A stretch of 64,000 nt of DNA from FLUQ01 sp031550605 (GCA_031550605.1 JAVBOK010000043.1:62001-126000); one strand, 5' to 3'. Positions 44,455 through 53,445 are shown, counted from the first letter of the stretch. Numbers and translations: made by a program. The notes: a model not told the origin generated them from the sequence alone.

Positions 44455-45248
44455 AGTGAAAGAATCTCCGTAGCCAATTCCTCGTATTCTTTGGCGCCCC
44501 GTGTTTCCGGGTCGATTTCGTAAATGACCCGGCCCATGGCGCTGGCTTCGCGAAACCGGGTATCAATGCCGATAATGGTGCGGAACATGCGGTTGCCCAT
44601 TTTCATGTCCAAAAGCTCCAGCACCCTGTGGCAGGCTTTGGCCCTGCGGTCGTACATGGTCGCAAGGGCGCGGTAACAAATGGGCGCCGGCAGCACCTTG
44701 TTCAAAATCTTTATCGTATCGAAAAGCAGCTTCAGGCCGTGCAGCGCCAGAAAGTCCGTCTGTATCGGTATCACCAGCATGTCACATGCCACCAGCGCGT
44801 TGACCAGCAAAATCCCCACATGGGGCGGGCAGTCGATGACGATAAAATCATACTCCGCCCGGATCAGGGCCAAAGCCTGCTGTAAAATCGCACCCTTGCC
44901 CTTGCGGCCCCGCAGGTCGGTTTCCAGTTCGGATAGCCGGATGCTGGCCGGAACCACGTCGAAAAGCCGGCCTTCGTGCTTGAACCGTATTTTTTTCCAC
45001 AGTTCCGGCCAGGCAGCTTCCTCAGAGGTGAAAATATCGTTGATGTTCCCTGTCTGCTCATCCGGATAGAACCGCAGGTGCACCGAAGCGCAGGCATGCG
45101 GATCAAGGTCGAGAATGAGCACTTTCTGCCCCAGACGGGCAAGAGCGGCAGCCAGCGTGACCGAGGTGGTCGTTTTGCCCACCCCGCCCTTCTGGTTGGC
45201 GACGGCGATAACCCGTCCCCTGCGTGCCGCGTTCGTCGATTCTTCCAT
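44451..45248 (-). CDS. ParA-family ATPase of the chemotaxis operon
   Basis: A 265-residue Walker-type ATPase with NQKGGVGKTTT (18-28), IDCPPHVG, and DLDPHACASV. Chemotaxis operons in Vibrio and Rhodobacter encode related proteins (ParC, PpfA) that position the chemotaxis arrays at the pole or midcell, and this location next to cheW suggests the same. It is distinct from chromosomal ParA, as no parB neighbour is present. Confidence 0.9.
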   Translation of the reverse strand: MEESTNAARRGRVIAVANQKGGVGKTTTSVTLAAALARLGQKVLILDLDPHACASVHLRFYPDEQTGNINDIFTSEEAAWPELWKKIRFKHEGRLFDVVPASIRLSELETDLRGRKGKGAILQQALALIRAEYDFIVIDCPPHVGILLVNALVACDMLVIPIQTDFLALHGLKLLFDTIKILNKVLPAPICYRALATMYDRRAKACHRVLELLDMKMGNRMFRTIIGIDTRFREASAMGRVIYEIDPETRGAKEYEELATEILSL

Positions 45249-45251
45249 GGC

Positions 45252-46130
45252 CTATGCCTGCTTGCGGTACACGATCGTGCCCGCATGATGCTCCGGCTTG
45301 AAAGTCCGCGAAATGCTGTGCAGCGATTCGGAATGGCCGATAAGCATGCACCCGCCCGGCAACAGATTGTCGTAAAACGACTCGATAACCTGTTTCTTCA
45401 TCTCTTCGTCAAAATAAATAATAACATTACGGCAAAAAATGATGTGCGAACGGTCGTTGCGCTTGAGCATCATCCGGTCGCTCAGGTTGATGGGCGCGAA
45501 GGAGATGAGATTCTTCAGCTTCGGCTGCACCTCGTATACCTGGTCTTTCTTTATGAAATACCTGTCGACGATTTCTTTCGGCGTGGTCCGCAAGGCGTAT
45601 TCGTTGTACAGCCCCTTGCGCGCGGCGGACAGCACGGCTTCGGACAAATCGTTGGCCGTGATTTTGATGTCCCACATGACAAGCTCATTTCTGAGCACTT
45701 CACTGAGAATGATGGCCAGGGTATACGGTTCTTCCCCGGTGGAACAACCCGCCGACCAGATACGCAGTTTGCGGATGCCCGTTTTTTTAATGCCTTCCAG
45801 GGTTTCCGGCAGAACCTTGTCTTGAAAAACCTGCAATTGCGGCGGATTGCGGTAAAAGCTGGTTTCGTTGGTGGTGATCACCTCGAACAGCTTGCTCAGT
45901 TCCATCTTCCGGCCGGCATCAAAGCGCAGATAGTAATAATATTCGCCGAAACTTTTGAGGTTCAGTTCCTTGATCCGGTTGCTGAGCCGGTTTTCCACCA
46001 GATACTTTCTGTTTTCAGCGATAAATATGCCGCTTTGCTGGTAAATGAAGTCGCGCAACTGCACGAACTCTTCATCCGTGACCTTCAGATCCTTTTGCAA
46101 CGACAGAGATTTGTTGAACAAGCTCGACAT
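45252..46130 (-). CDS. cheR: Chemoreceptor methyltransferase CheR
   Basis: A 292-residue S-adenosylmethionine-dependent methyltransferase that methylates receptor glutamates. N-terminal helical domain (VTDEEFVQLRDFIYQQSGI), then the catalytic domain with RIWSAGCSTGEEPYTLA and IIFCRNVIIYF. Three bases separate it from the HEAT gene and three from parA. Confidence 0.96.
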   Translation of the reverse strand: MSSLFNKSLSLQKDLKVTDEEFVQLRDFIYQQSGIFIAENRKYLVENRLSNRIKELNLKSFGEYYYYLRFDAGRKMELSKLFEVITTNETSFYRNPPQLQVFQDKVLPETLEGIKKTGIRKLRIWSAGCSTGEEPYTLAIILSEVLRNELVMWDIKITANDLSEAVLSAARKGLYNEYALRTTPKEIVDRYFIKKDQVYEVQPKLKNLISFAPINLSDRMMLKRNDRSHIIFCRNVIIYFDEEMKKQVIESFYDNLLPGGCMLIGHSESLHSISRTFKPEHHAGTIVYRKQA

Positions 46131-46133
46131 AGG

Positions 46134-48056
46134 TTACGCCCCCTTACCGGCACGGATCTTTTCAACCGCCTCTTCCGCCGCTTGCTGAATCTCGGGATTT
46201 TCATGATCCATCAGCGTGAACAGCGAGCGGAAAGCAAGTTCCCCGCCGGTTTCCCCCAAAGCTTCGATGGCCTTTATGACTATCAACTGGTTTTCATCGC
46301 CAAGCATTTCCACCATGCGGGGAATCGCCGGGGCGACCATGCGCCGCCCCAGGCTTTCAATGCAGCGGGCTTTGACCCAGGTATCGGGATCATCCAGGCC
46401 GCGCAGCAGGCAGACATCCAGCCGCGACGCATCGCAGTTGCCCAGCACGGTGATCACCGCCAGACGCACTTCGCTGTCCGGATCGGAGGCCATGCCTTCG
46501 ATACGGTCCTGATAGGCCGGGGGAATCGGGCAGATACGGCCGAGCGCTTCCAGCGCCACCCGGCGCACGTCAGGCACCGGGTCACCCAGACCGCGCATGA
46601 TGATCTGCTCATATGCCTTGACGTCCATGGCCCCCAGGGCGTGAATGGCCATCATGCGCTGCAGGGGCACGTCCGACGTGCTCATGGCCATGAAATGCCC
46701 GATGGTCACCGGATCGTGCAGGGCGATGCAGGCATCCAGGGCTGCCTCTTTCACGTCGTCATACGGATGGTCCAGAAGAACCGTCACATACGGGCTGATT
46801 TCGGAGGAGTCGCCCTTGCGGCCCAGGAACAGCAAGGCGGCTTTCAGAATATTGCCATCGTCGTGGCGGCCGAGCACGTCCAGGAAAAAGTCCTGGTCTT
46901 CCGGCAGGCACTGGGTCGCAAGGGCGATGATGATGGCGCGCTGCAAATCCCGCGGCTTGTCCCAGAACAATTCTTTGAACAATTCCACGCCCGCCCGGCA
47001 GGGTGCGCGGGAAAACACCTCCACCCCGATATGCTGGGCGTACTCGTTGCCGTTTTTGACCATTTCCGCCACGTCCGCGTTGAACCCGATGGCGCCCAGG
47101 GCGTCGATCATGGGCACAAGCCGCTCGTGCTCCCTGTCCGGGTCAAGGGCCAACGCCAGTTTGAAAATGGCGGGTGAAGCCCCCGGACCTTTGGTGGAGG
47201 CCAGCCCCTTGACCATGGCGTCCTGCACGTCCGGATCATCGTCCTTGATGGCGGCAAGCATGTATTCGTGCAGTTTCCGCCGTTCCGCCGCGCCAAGCAG
47301 GGGCAGCGATTTGCCGCCGAGGATCTTGACGATGGAAGTCACGATTTTGTTGCGCAGAGGGCCGGATGTGGAGTCAAGCCGCCGCATCAGCATGGGCACG
47401 GCTTTCAGATTGCCCATTTCACCCAGCGCGTCAACGATGATCGACGCCACCAGTTCGGAACTGGAATCCAGCGCTTTGAGCAGCGCGCCCACGGATGATT
47501 CCGCCCGGATTTTGATCAGGGCTTCGATCACGGAAAAGCGGACCCATTCGTCGTCTTCCAGCGCCTTGTTCAAGCTGGAGGCCGCTTCCGGAAAAGCCAG
47601 TTCGCCCAGACTGACCGCGGCCTGATAGCGCACGTTCACTTCGGGGTCGCGCAAGAGTGCGCCGCTCAACGGGGCCACGGCCAGCACGCTGGCTGTGGAG
47701 CCGAGAATGTCCGAAGCGAAAATGCGGATGTCCGGATCATTGTCATGCAGCAACTGGCAGAGGGAATCCATATCCGTGGCCCCCACGGTCCGCAGCAAAT
47801 CCATGGCAAGGTTGCGCACCGGCGCGTCTTCCGACCGCAGCAGCGGGATGACGCCCTGCGCCACTTTCGGCCCGCCGATTCTGCGCAAGGCTCTGTCGGC
47901 GGCTTCCTGCACCCCGATATCCGGGTTATGCAGATGTTTCACCAGCGCCGGGACGGCTTCTTCCAGGCGCTCCTTACCGGCAAGGTACGCGCCCTCACGA
48001 ATGCTTTCACTGTCCGGACTGTCAAGCAGGGCAAGAATGGAGTGCTGTTCAGACAT
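46134..48056 (-). CDS. HEAT-repeat protein in the chemotaxis operon
   Basis: A 640-residue all-helical solenoid with about 15-20 HEAT/PBS-lyase-type repeats (units such as DPEVNVRYQAAVSLGELAFPEAASSL and NPEIQQAAEEAVEKI). No catalytic motif was seen. HEAT solenoids are protein-protein scaffolds. Its position between cheB and cheR, with tight spacing, suggests a part in the chemotaxis machinery, but the partner is unknown. GAGGAAG precedes the ATG at 48056. Confidence 0.85.
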   Translation of the reverse strand: MSEQHSILALLDSPDSESIREGAYLAGKERLEEAVPALVKHLHNPDIGVQEAADRALRRIGGPKVAQGVIPLLRSEDAPVRNLAMDLLRTVGATDMDSLCQLLHDNDPDIRIFASDILGSTASVLAVAPLSGALLRDPEVNVRYQAAVSLGELAFPEAASSLNKALEDDEWVRFSVIEALIKIRAESSVGALLKALDSSSELVASIIVDALGEMGNLKAVPMLMRRLDSTSGPLRNKIVTSIVKILGGKSLPLLGAAERRKLHEYMLAAIKDDDPDVQDAMVKGLASTKGPGASPAIFKLALALDPDREHERLVPMIDALGAIGFNADVAEMVKNGNEYAQHIGVEVFSRAPCRAGVELFKELFWDKPRDLQRAIIIALATQCLPEDQDFFLDVLGRHDDGNILKAALLFLGRKGDSSEISPYVTVLLDHPYDDVKEAALDACIALHDPVTIGHFMAMSTSDVPLQRMMAIHALGAMDVKAYEQIIMRGLGDPVPDVRRVALEALGRICPIPPAYQDRIEGMASDPDSEVRLAVITVLGNCDASRLDVCLLRGLDDPDTWVKARCIESLGRRMVAPAIPRMVEMLGDENQLIVIKAIEALGETGGELAFRSLFTLMDHENPEIQQAAEEAVEKIRAGKGA

Positions 48057-48105
48057 CTGTCTTCCTCGGCTCTAGAATGATCCGTATCCGCGGCAAAACG
48101 CCGTC

Positions 48106-49272
48106 TCAGCGATAGACGCCGCTCACGATGGCAAGCGCCATGTCGTCGAGATCCACAATCTCATCGGCAAGGCCGGCGTCGACAATAGCCTTCGGCATGC
48201 CATACACCACGCAGGTGGCGTCGCTCTGGGCGATGGCCCGGCCGCCCTTCTGCTTCAGGACCTTCACCCCTTCAAGGCCGTCGCTGCCCATGCCGGTCAG
48301 TTGCACCCCCAGGGCGCGCCTGCCCAGAGCAAGACCCGCCGATTCGTGCAGCACGTTGGCGGACGGCTTGTACAAGGCCTCTTTCGGGTCTTCGGTAACG
48401 ACCGCGCTCATGCTCCCCAGCCCCATGACCAGCTTGAGATGCCGTCCGCCGGGTGAAACGTACGCATGGCCCGGCTTCAGCTTTTCGCCCGATTCCGCTT
48501 CTTTCACGACAATTTCGCAGACGCTGTCCAGCCTGCGGGCGAACGGCCCGGTAAAGGCCGCCGGCATGTGTTGGGCGATCAGGATGGGCACGGGAAAATC
48601 GCCCGGCAGCCCCGCAAGCACCTTTTGCACGGCGGGCGGCCCGCCGGTGGACACCCCGATGGAAACAAGGTCGCGCACGGGTCGACCCGCGGGTAAATTC
48701 ACCACCGGCGGCATGACAGTCCCGGATGCCCCTCCAGTCGAAACTCTGGTCGTCCGCGTGGTCAACCCCAGTTTTGCCGCATAACTGCTCGACAGCGCGG
48801 AACCGCCGGATGCGCCCGTGCCGAAGGAGGGCTTCGCCGCCGTCAAAGAAGGCATGGCCGGCCGTACCAGGGGCGGGCGGCGGCGGGAAACGGCTTTGAC
48901 CTTGTCACGTATTTCCTGTTCCATCCGGACAATATCCAGAGAGACTTTGGATGCGGGCTTGGATATGAAGTCCATGGCCCCGGCTTCCAGCGCTTTCAAC
49001 GTGGTTTCAGCGCCCTCGGTGGTGACCGAACTGATCATCAGCACGGGTTTGGGCAATTTGGCCATAATCGCCCGCACGGCGGTAATGCCGTCCATGCGGG
49101 GCATTTCAACGTCCATCGTGACGACGTCGGGATTCAATTTGGCAATGAGGTCGATCGCCTCCAACCCATTCTGGGCCATACCGACAACAGAAATTTCCGG
49201 ATCCTTTTCAAGAATGATTTCTATGGCCTTGCGCATAAAAGCGGAATCATCAACAATCAGAACGCGTATCAC
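48106..49272 (-). CDS. cheB: Chemotaxis methylesterase CheB
   Basis: A 388-residue response-regulator methylesterase/glutamine deamidase. Receiver domain with Asp54 (VTMDVEMP) is joined by a Ser/Thr-rich linker (about 115-195) to the catalytic domain with IGVSTGGPPAV, AQHMP and GMGSDGLEG (Ser-His-Asp triad). The start is the GTG at 49272, since GAGGTG lies 6 bases upstream and it gives MIRVLIVDDS; a GTG at 49281 has no usable site. First gene of the operon. Confidence 0.93.
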   Translation of the reverse strand: MIRVLIVDDSAFMRKAIEIILEKDPEISVVGMAQNGLEAIDLIAKLNPDVVTMDVEMPRMDGITAVRAIMAKLPKPVLMISSVTTEGAETTLKALEAGAMDFISKPASKVSLDIVRMEQEIRDKVKAVSRRRPPLVRPAMPSLTAAKPSFGTGASGGSALSSSYAAKLGLTTRTTRVSTGGASGTVMPPVVNLPAGRPVRDLVSIGVSTGGPPAVQKVLAGLPGDFPVPILIAQHMPAAFTGPFARRLDSVCEIVVKEAESGEKLKPGHAYVSPGGRHLKLVMGLGSMSAVVTEDPKEALYKPSANVLHESAGLALGRRALGVQLTGMGSDGLEGVKVLKQKGGRAIAQSDATCVVYGMPKAIVDAGLADEIVDLDDMALAIVSGVYR

Positions 49273-49408
49273 TTCAGACACCTCATCAGAATGACATTTC
49301 CAATATCATTCAGGTCATATCAAAAGAAAAAATAAAGGAATAGCATTTTCCACGCCGTACGGATTTTTCTTTTCCCTCTTGCCAAGCGTGGCGAGTTCAC
49401 GTATTGGA

Positions 49409-49437
49409 TTGCGTCTGCGTGGGGAAAGGCGTTATGG
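49409..49437 (+). promoter_or_regulatory. Candidate promoter of tRNA-Pro
   Basis: TTGCGT (49409-49414), 17 bases, TTATGG (49432-49437), 26 bases upstream of the tRNA 5' end. Confidence 0.45.
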
Positions 49438-49462
49438 ACAACGGCTCCTTTTCCCCCGGAAA

Positions 49463-49539
49463 CGGGATGTGGCTCAGTCTGGTAGAGCACTGCGTTCGGG
49501 ACGCAGGGGTCGGAGGTTCAAATCCTCTCATCCCGACCA
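49463..49539 (+). tRNA. tRNA-Pro (anticodon CGG)
   Basis: A 77-base cloverleaf. Acceptor CGGGATG pairs with CATCCCG; D arm GCTCAGTCTGGTAGAGC; anticodon stem CTGCG/CGCAG with loop TTCGGGA, hence anticodon CGG reading CCG; T arm GGAGGTTCAAATCCTC. CCA is encoded at 49537-49539. Confidence 0.97.
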
Positions 49540-49547
49540 TGTTAATT

Positions 49548-49572
49548 AAATCAAGACTCTATCTTGATTTTT
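49548..49572 (+). terminator. Terminator of tRNA-Pro
   Basis: AAATCAAGA (49548-49556) pairs with TCTTGATTT (49562-49570) around a CTCTA loop; two more Ts follow. It starts 9 bases after the tRNA CCA. Confidence 0.8.
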
Positions 49573-49575
49573 AGT

Positions 49576-49658
49576 GATCTGCCCCTCAAACAACCTCGTG
49601 GTCCACAGCAGCGGTCCACAAAGCCGAATGAACGGCGGGGTTGTTTGAGGGGCAGATC
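49576..49658. repeat. 20-bp perfect inverted repeat with internal direct repeats
   Basis: GATCTGCCCCTCAAACAACC (49576-49595) recurs inverted at 49639-49658. The 43-base loop contains GGTCCACA twice, six bases apart. The right arm contains GAGGGG, which lies at Shine-Dalgarno distance from the ATG at 49659, so the hairpin could mask translation of the small frame that follows. It starts 37 bases after the tRNA-Pro 3' end. Confidence 0.85.
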
Positions 49659-49838
49659 ATGTTTTCTTCGCCATCCTCCCCGGCTGCCGCTACGGCTAAG
49701 GGCGTCCCTTACCTCTTCACCCATTATAATTCTCCGACCTTCCGTATCCGCATCCCGGCCGATCTACAGTCAAGTTGCGGATGGCTCATCCTTCGGATCT
49801 ACGGGGAGCATGCTGCAAAGCCAAAGTTAAATGTTTAA
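49659..49838 (+). pseudogene. Truncated integrase-like N-terminal remnant
   Basis: A 59-codon frame with GAGGGG six bases before the ATG. The stretch YLFTHYNSPTFRIRIPADLQ resembles the N-terminal segment of tyrosine recombinases whose first domain reads roughly YFRRRVPADLR before the core-binding domain; AKPKL near the end fits the same region. It then stops, with no catalytic domain after it. Position directly downstream of a tRNA gene is the classic site for integrases. I call it a remnant with moderate doubt; it could also be a small unrelated gene. The following 49839-50045 holds no other gene. Confidence 0.45.
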
Positions 49839-49952
49839 TTCAGCGTGTCCTGACCCGGTGCGCCGCAACACCGCCAGCGCATTCCGCGATCCGTATTCCT
49901 TTTCCCGTCACCGAAGGAAAAAGAAGGCAACCCGCCGCCTCGCGGATGAATG

Positions 49953-49989
49953 CAAGCCCCGGTTTCCACAAAACGGAAACCGGGGCTTG
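49953..49989 (-). terminator. Terminator of the minus-strand symporter gene
   Basis: A 15-bp perfect stem: CAAGCCCCGGTTTCC (49953-49967) with its complement (49975-49989) around a 7-base loop, 57 bases past the stop. Confidence 0.75.
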
Positions 49990-50045
49990 TCATTTCGCAA
50001 TCAGGCGGCCGTCCCGAAGGTTCCGGGGCGACGGATCTCAGAAGC

Positions 50046-51359
50046 TTATGTCCATTTGCTCACATCAAGAGCCTTTTCGTGCTTGGACACCACGGTGGCC
50101 GCCACGATGTCGCCGGTAACGTTCAGGCAGGTACGACCCATGTCGAACACGGCATCAACGCCGAGCAGCATGGCATACGCGGCCGCGACGGCAGTGCCGG
50201 CTTCCACCTTCAGCCCGACGGATTCGAGCACCAGCAGCATCATGATGGCGCCCGCGCCGGGAACGCCCGCCGCGCCGATGGCGCCCAGCGTCGCCGTCAC
50301 CAGCACAATCAACTGCTGATCCATGGTCAACGGTTTGCCCACCGCAAAACCGATGAACATGGACCCGATGGCCAGATAAATGGCCGTGCCGTCCATGTTG
50401 ATGGTCGCGCCGATCGGCAGCGAGAAAGAGGAAATGGACCGGGGCACGCCCAGATTCTCTTCGCACACGCGCAGGGAAATGGGCAGGGTCGCGTTGGAGG
50501 AACGGGTGACGAAAGCCGTGATCATGGCTTCCTGGGCGCCGCGCAGAAACTTGAAGAAGTTGAGGCCGAACACGGTAAGCGCGCCGCCGAAGCCGATGAT
50601 GACGTGGAGCACATACGCGAGGTAGGCCAGAAACATGACGAACACCAGAGGTCCGATCACTTTCGGGCCCTGCACGGCGAACACGCCGGAAATCAGGAAG
50701 AACACGCCGATGGGCGCATACTGCATGATGCCGCCCACAATTTTGTACATGGTTTCGGCGGCAGCGGAACAGACGGTGAACAGCAAGTTGCCGCCGGTGC
50801 GCAGCGTTTCGTTGGCGGAGTCGCGCAGATAGGAAAGGCCGATGCCGAAACACAGGGCGAAAAAGATGATCGGCAGCACCTGGCCCTTGGCCAGAGCGTC
50901 AAGCGGGTTGGTCGGGATGATGTTCAGCATGACGGTGGCCAGGGGAGGCGCATTGGAGACCTTGCCCTGCAGGCCGGCCGCGCCGACGAGATTCAGGCCG
51001 TCGCCGGGCTTGAATAGGTTGCCCAGAAGCAGGCCGATGCAGATGGCGAAAACCACCAGAACCAGATAGAACAGCAGGGTTTTGGCTCCGACCCGGCCCA
51101 GCTGCGCCGGGGCGATGCTGGAAGCCCCGGTGATGAGCGAAAAGAAAATGGTCGGCACAATGATCATTTGCAGCAGCCGGATGAAAATGTCCCCAAGGAA
51201 TTTGGTGTTGGAGACAAAGGGTCCGGCCATTCCGGGAGAATACGCCAGAAAAATCCCGACGGCCGCGCCCGCGATCAGGCCGATGCAGATGCGCACCAAA
51301 AGGTTGGACTCGAAATACCAGCTTAGAAATCCGTCTTTTTTCGCAGCTTGTTCTGCCAT
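50046..51359 (-). CDS. Dicarboxylate/amino acid:cation symporter (DAACS family)
   Basis: A 437-residue transporter with eight transmembrane segments and two hairpins of the GltPh/DctA type. The signature motifs are present: TRSSNATLPISL (HP1), ATINMDGTAIY (NMDGT), GAAGVPGAGA (HP2) and FDMGRTCLNVTGD (TM8 substrate site; Arg is expected to contact the acidic side chain of glutamate or a dicarboxylate). The ATG at 51359 has GAGGG upstream. It is transcribed divergently from a second DAACS gene. Confidence 0.94.
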   Translation of the reverse strand: MAEQAAKKDGFLSWYFESNLLVRICIGLIAGAAVGIFLAYSPGMAGPFVSNTKFLGDIFIRLLQMIIVPTIFFSLITGASSIAPAQLGRVGAKTLLFYLVLVVFAICIGLLLGNLFKPGDGLNLVGAAGLQGKVSNAPPLATVMLNIIPTNPLDALAKGQVLPIIFFALCFGIGLSYLRDSANETLRTGGNLLFTVCSAAAETMYKIVGGIMQYAPIGVFFLISGVFAVQGPKVIGPLVFVMFLAYLAYVLHVIIGFGGALTVFGLNFFKFLRGAQEAMITAFVTRSSNATLPISLRVCEENLGVPRSISSFSLPIGATINMDGTAIYLAIGSMFIGFAVGKPLTMDQQLIVLVTATLGAIGAAGVPGAGAIMMLLVLESVGLKVEAGTAVAAAYAMLLGVDAVFDMGRTCLNVTGDIVAATVVSKHEKALDVSKWT

Positions 51360-51594
51360 AACTAAGCCCTCGCTGGGTTGAGAGGTTCCCCGGCCCGCAA
51401 CGAAAATCACTGTGACGCACCGGCCGGATCATGGGGGAAAAATATAATTCGGTCAGGTAACGTTTCCCTTATTTGGTCCTTTTGTCAAGGCATGCTAACA
51501 GGTTATAGCCAACATTTTTGCGTGTTCCGACGGGCTGCGCGCGCTACGCCCCGGAACCGCATGCAAAAACAAGACCGCAACAAAAGGAGCAACC

Positions 51595-52872
51595 ATGGAG
51601 ACGTCGCGAGCAAAAAAGGCCTCTTCCCGTATGCCTCTCTGGATTCAGATCATGATCGGTCTGGTCGTCGGATGCGCCATAGGGTTCATGTGGCCCGCTT
51701 TCGGCGCCAAACTGCAACCCATAGGCACCGCATTCATCAAGGCCATCAAGATGATCGTCATGCCTTTGGTTTTCTCCGCCGTGACCCTGGGCATTTACAA
51801 AATGGGGTCGGACCTCAAACAGCTGGGCAAGCTCGGCGGTTTCGCCTTTCTCTGGTTTTATCTGGCCACCGGTTTCTGCATTGTTCTGGGCATCACGCTG
51901 GCCGTGGTCTTTCAGCCCGGCGCCGGGGTGGATCTGGCCACAGGGTCCGGGATCAAGCTGCCCGGACACCTGGCCAGCAGCATAGACTGGACCAAGTTCT
52001 TCCTGGACATCATCCCGGACAACATCATCGCGGCCATGGCGGCGCAGAAAATCATCCCCACGCTGTTCTTCGCCATCTGCTTCGGTCTCTGCCTTGCCGC
52101 CATCAAGGAAAAGGGCAAACCCGTGGCCCAGGTGCTCGACGCAATCATGAGCGCCATGTTCAAGCTGACCCAGGGCATCGTCGCCACCGCCCCCGTGGCC
52201 GTCGCCGGCATCATGGCCTGGGTGTTCGCGACCCAGGGTTCCAAGGTGCTGATCGCCATGGCCAAACTGATCGGCCTCATGTATCTGGGTCTGGCCGTCA
52301 TCGTTATTTTTTTCCTGATCATGGTCAAACTGCTGGGCGAAGACCCTTTCGGCCTTTTGAAGAAAGTCATGGAGCCGCTGCTTCTGGCTTTCACGACCTG
52401 CTCTTCCGAAGTCACCTTGCCTGTTCATATGGAAATTCTGGAACGGTCAGGCATTCCAAACCGCGTGGTTTCTTTTGTTATTCCTCTGGGATACAGCTTC
52501 AACCTGGACGGTGCGGCCCTGTACCAATCTCTGTGCGTCTGCTTCCTGGCCCAGGCATACGGGCTGCCGCTTGACCTGCCCTCAATCCTGACCATCCTGA
52601 TCACCACCCTGATCGCCAACAAAGGCACAGCCAACGTGCCCGCCGCGTCACTGGTGGTGCTGGCGGTCATCATGGGTTCTTTGGGCCTGCCGATGGAGGC
52701 CATGGGCATCCTGGTGGGCATCGACCGCTTCATGGACATGGGGCGCACCACGGTCAACGTGTTCGGCAACACCGTTGCGGCGCTGCTGCTGCACAGGGTG
52801 GGCGGCAAACATCTGGAAGACGCGGTGGATTCCGCCATCGCGGCCAGGGAAGAAGGCGCGGTCGCCGGGTAA
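51595..52872 (+). CDS. Dicarboxylate/amino acid:cation symporter (DAACS family)
   Basis: A 425-residue second member of the family, clearly diverged from its neighbour. Motifs: TTCSSEVTLPVHM (HP1), SFNLDGAALYQ instead of NMDGT, NKGTANVPAAS (HP2) and MDMGRTTVNVFGN. The changed NLDGA motif and HP1 suggest a different cation or substrate preference from the neighbour. AAAGGAG lies upstream of the ATG. Substrate not decided by sequence. Confidence 0.93.
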   Translation: METSRAKKASSRMPLWIQIMIGLVVGCAIGFMWPAFGAKLQPIGTAFIKAIKMIVMPLVFSAVTLGIYKMGSDLKQLGKLGGFAFLWFYLATGFCIVLGITLAVVFQPGAGVDLATGSGIKLPGHLASSIDWTKFFLDIIPDNIIAAMAAQKIIPTLFFAICFGLCLAAIKEKGKPVAQVLDAIMSAMFKLTQGIVATAPVAVAGIMAWVFATQGSKVLIAMAKLIGLMYLGLAVIVIFFLIMVKLLGEDPFGLLKKVMEPLLLAFTTCSSEVTLPVHMEILERSGIPNRVVSFVIPLGYSFNLDGAALYQSLCVCFLAQAYGLPLDLPSILTILITTLIANKGTANVPAASLVVLAVIMGSLGLPMEAMGILVGIDRFMDMGRTTVNVFGNTVAALLLHRVGGKHLEDAVDSAIAAREEGAVAG

Positions 52873-52890
52873 TTTCCGGCGTTTCCGCAA

Positions 52891-52930
52891 ACGAAAGGCC
52901 CGTCCCGTGAGGGGCGGGCCTTTCGTTCAC
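52891..52930 (+). terminator. Terminator between symporter and lipoprotein genes
   Basis: ACGAAAGGCCCG and CGGGCCTTTCGT arms, 52891-52926, extended by a CCC/GGG pair around a GTGA loop. Can serve both converging genes. Confidence 0.85.
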
Positions 52931-52977
52931 AGGCGGACCGAAACAGCCTGCCAGGACGGAAACATGCCTTCACGCCG

Positions 52978-53397
52978 TCATTCGGCGGTCACAAAACCGT
53001 TGGCCCAGCTTTCGACATTCCGGACAAGCCGCCTGCTGTGGTAGGAATCGCCATAGTGCTGGTACACCGTGATGTTCGTTCCTCCGTCCGTCCCGCGTTC
53101 CAGAGTGACCACCGCGTCCGGTCCGCTGAGAACGGTCGAGTACAACACGTAGCGGCCGCATTCGGCTTTTTCCGGCTCCAGTTTGGCAAAATCGCCCCCG
53201 ATAAGGCTGTCGCTCCGCCTGTGGGCCAGGGCCCGGTCAAGGTTATCCGCCACGATGGTGCAGCCGTTGACCACATAGACCTCATCCACGGTGCCGGCGT
53301 TTTGCAGCCAGTCAGCCACGCTTTTGGAGCCGCAGCCGGCAAGGGCTATCTGGCCGGCCGCGCACAGGGCGGCCAGGATCAGGGTACGTACGCGCAC
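52978..53397 (-). CDS. Small lipoprotein of unknown function
   Basis: I do not recognise a family. The 139-residue protein has a lipoprotein signal ending LALAGC (Cys22), then a soluble domain of about 115 residues with two further cysteines, probably beta-rich. The GTG start at 53397 is supported by AGGAGG six bases upstream. It stands alone between a symporter gene and the sucCD/kor cluster. Confidence 0.8.
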   Translation of the reverse strand: MRVRTLILAALCAAGQIALAGCGSKSVADWLQNAGTVDEVYVVNGCTIVADNLDRALAHRRSDSLIGGDFAKLEPEKAECGRYVLYSTVLSGPDAVVTLERGTDGGTNITVYQHYGDSYHSRRLVRNVESWANGFVTAE

Positions 53398-53445
53398 AAC
53401 ACGCCTCCTGGTTTATTCATCTTTTTCCGCACTGTAGCCTGACGC

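Noticed and set aside
44976..47177. 733-codon plus-strand frame opposite parA/cheR/HEAT
   Set aside because: Antisense shadow across three genes; no recognised domain.
49273..49281. GTG start for cheB at 49281
   Set aside because: The GAGGTG used for initiation includes this codon; the GTG at 49272 has correct spacing.
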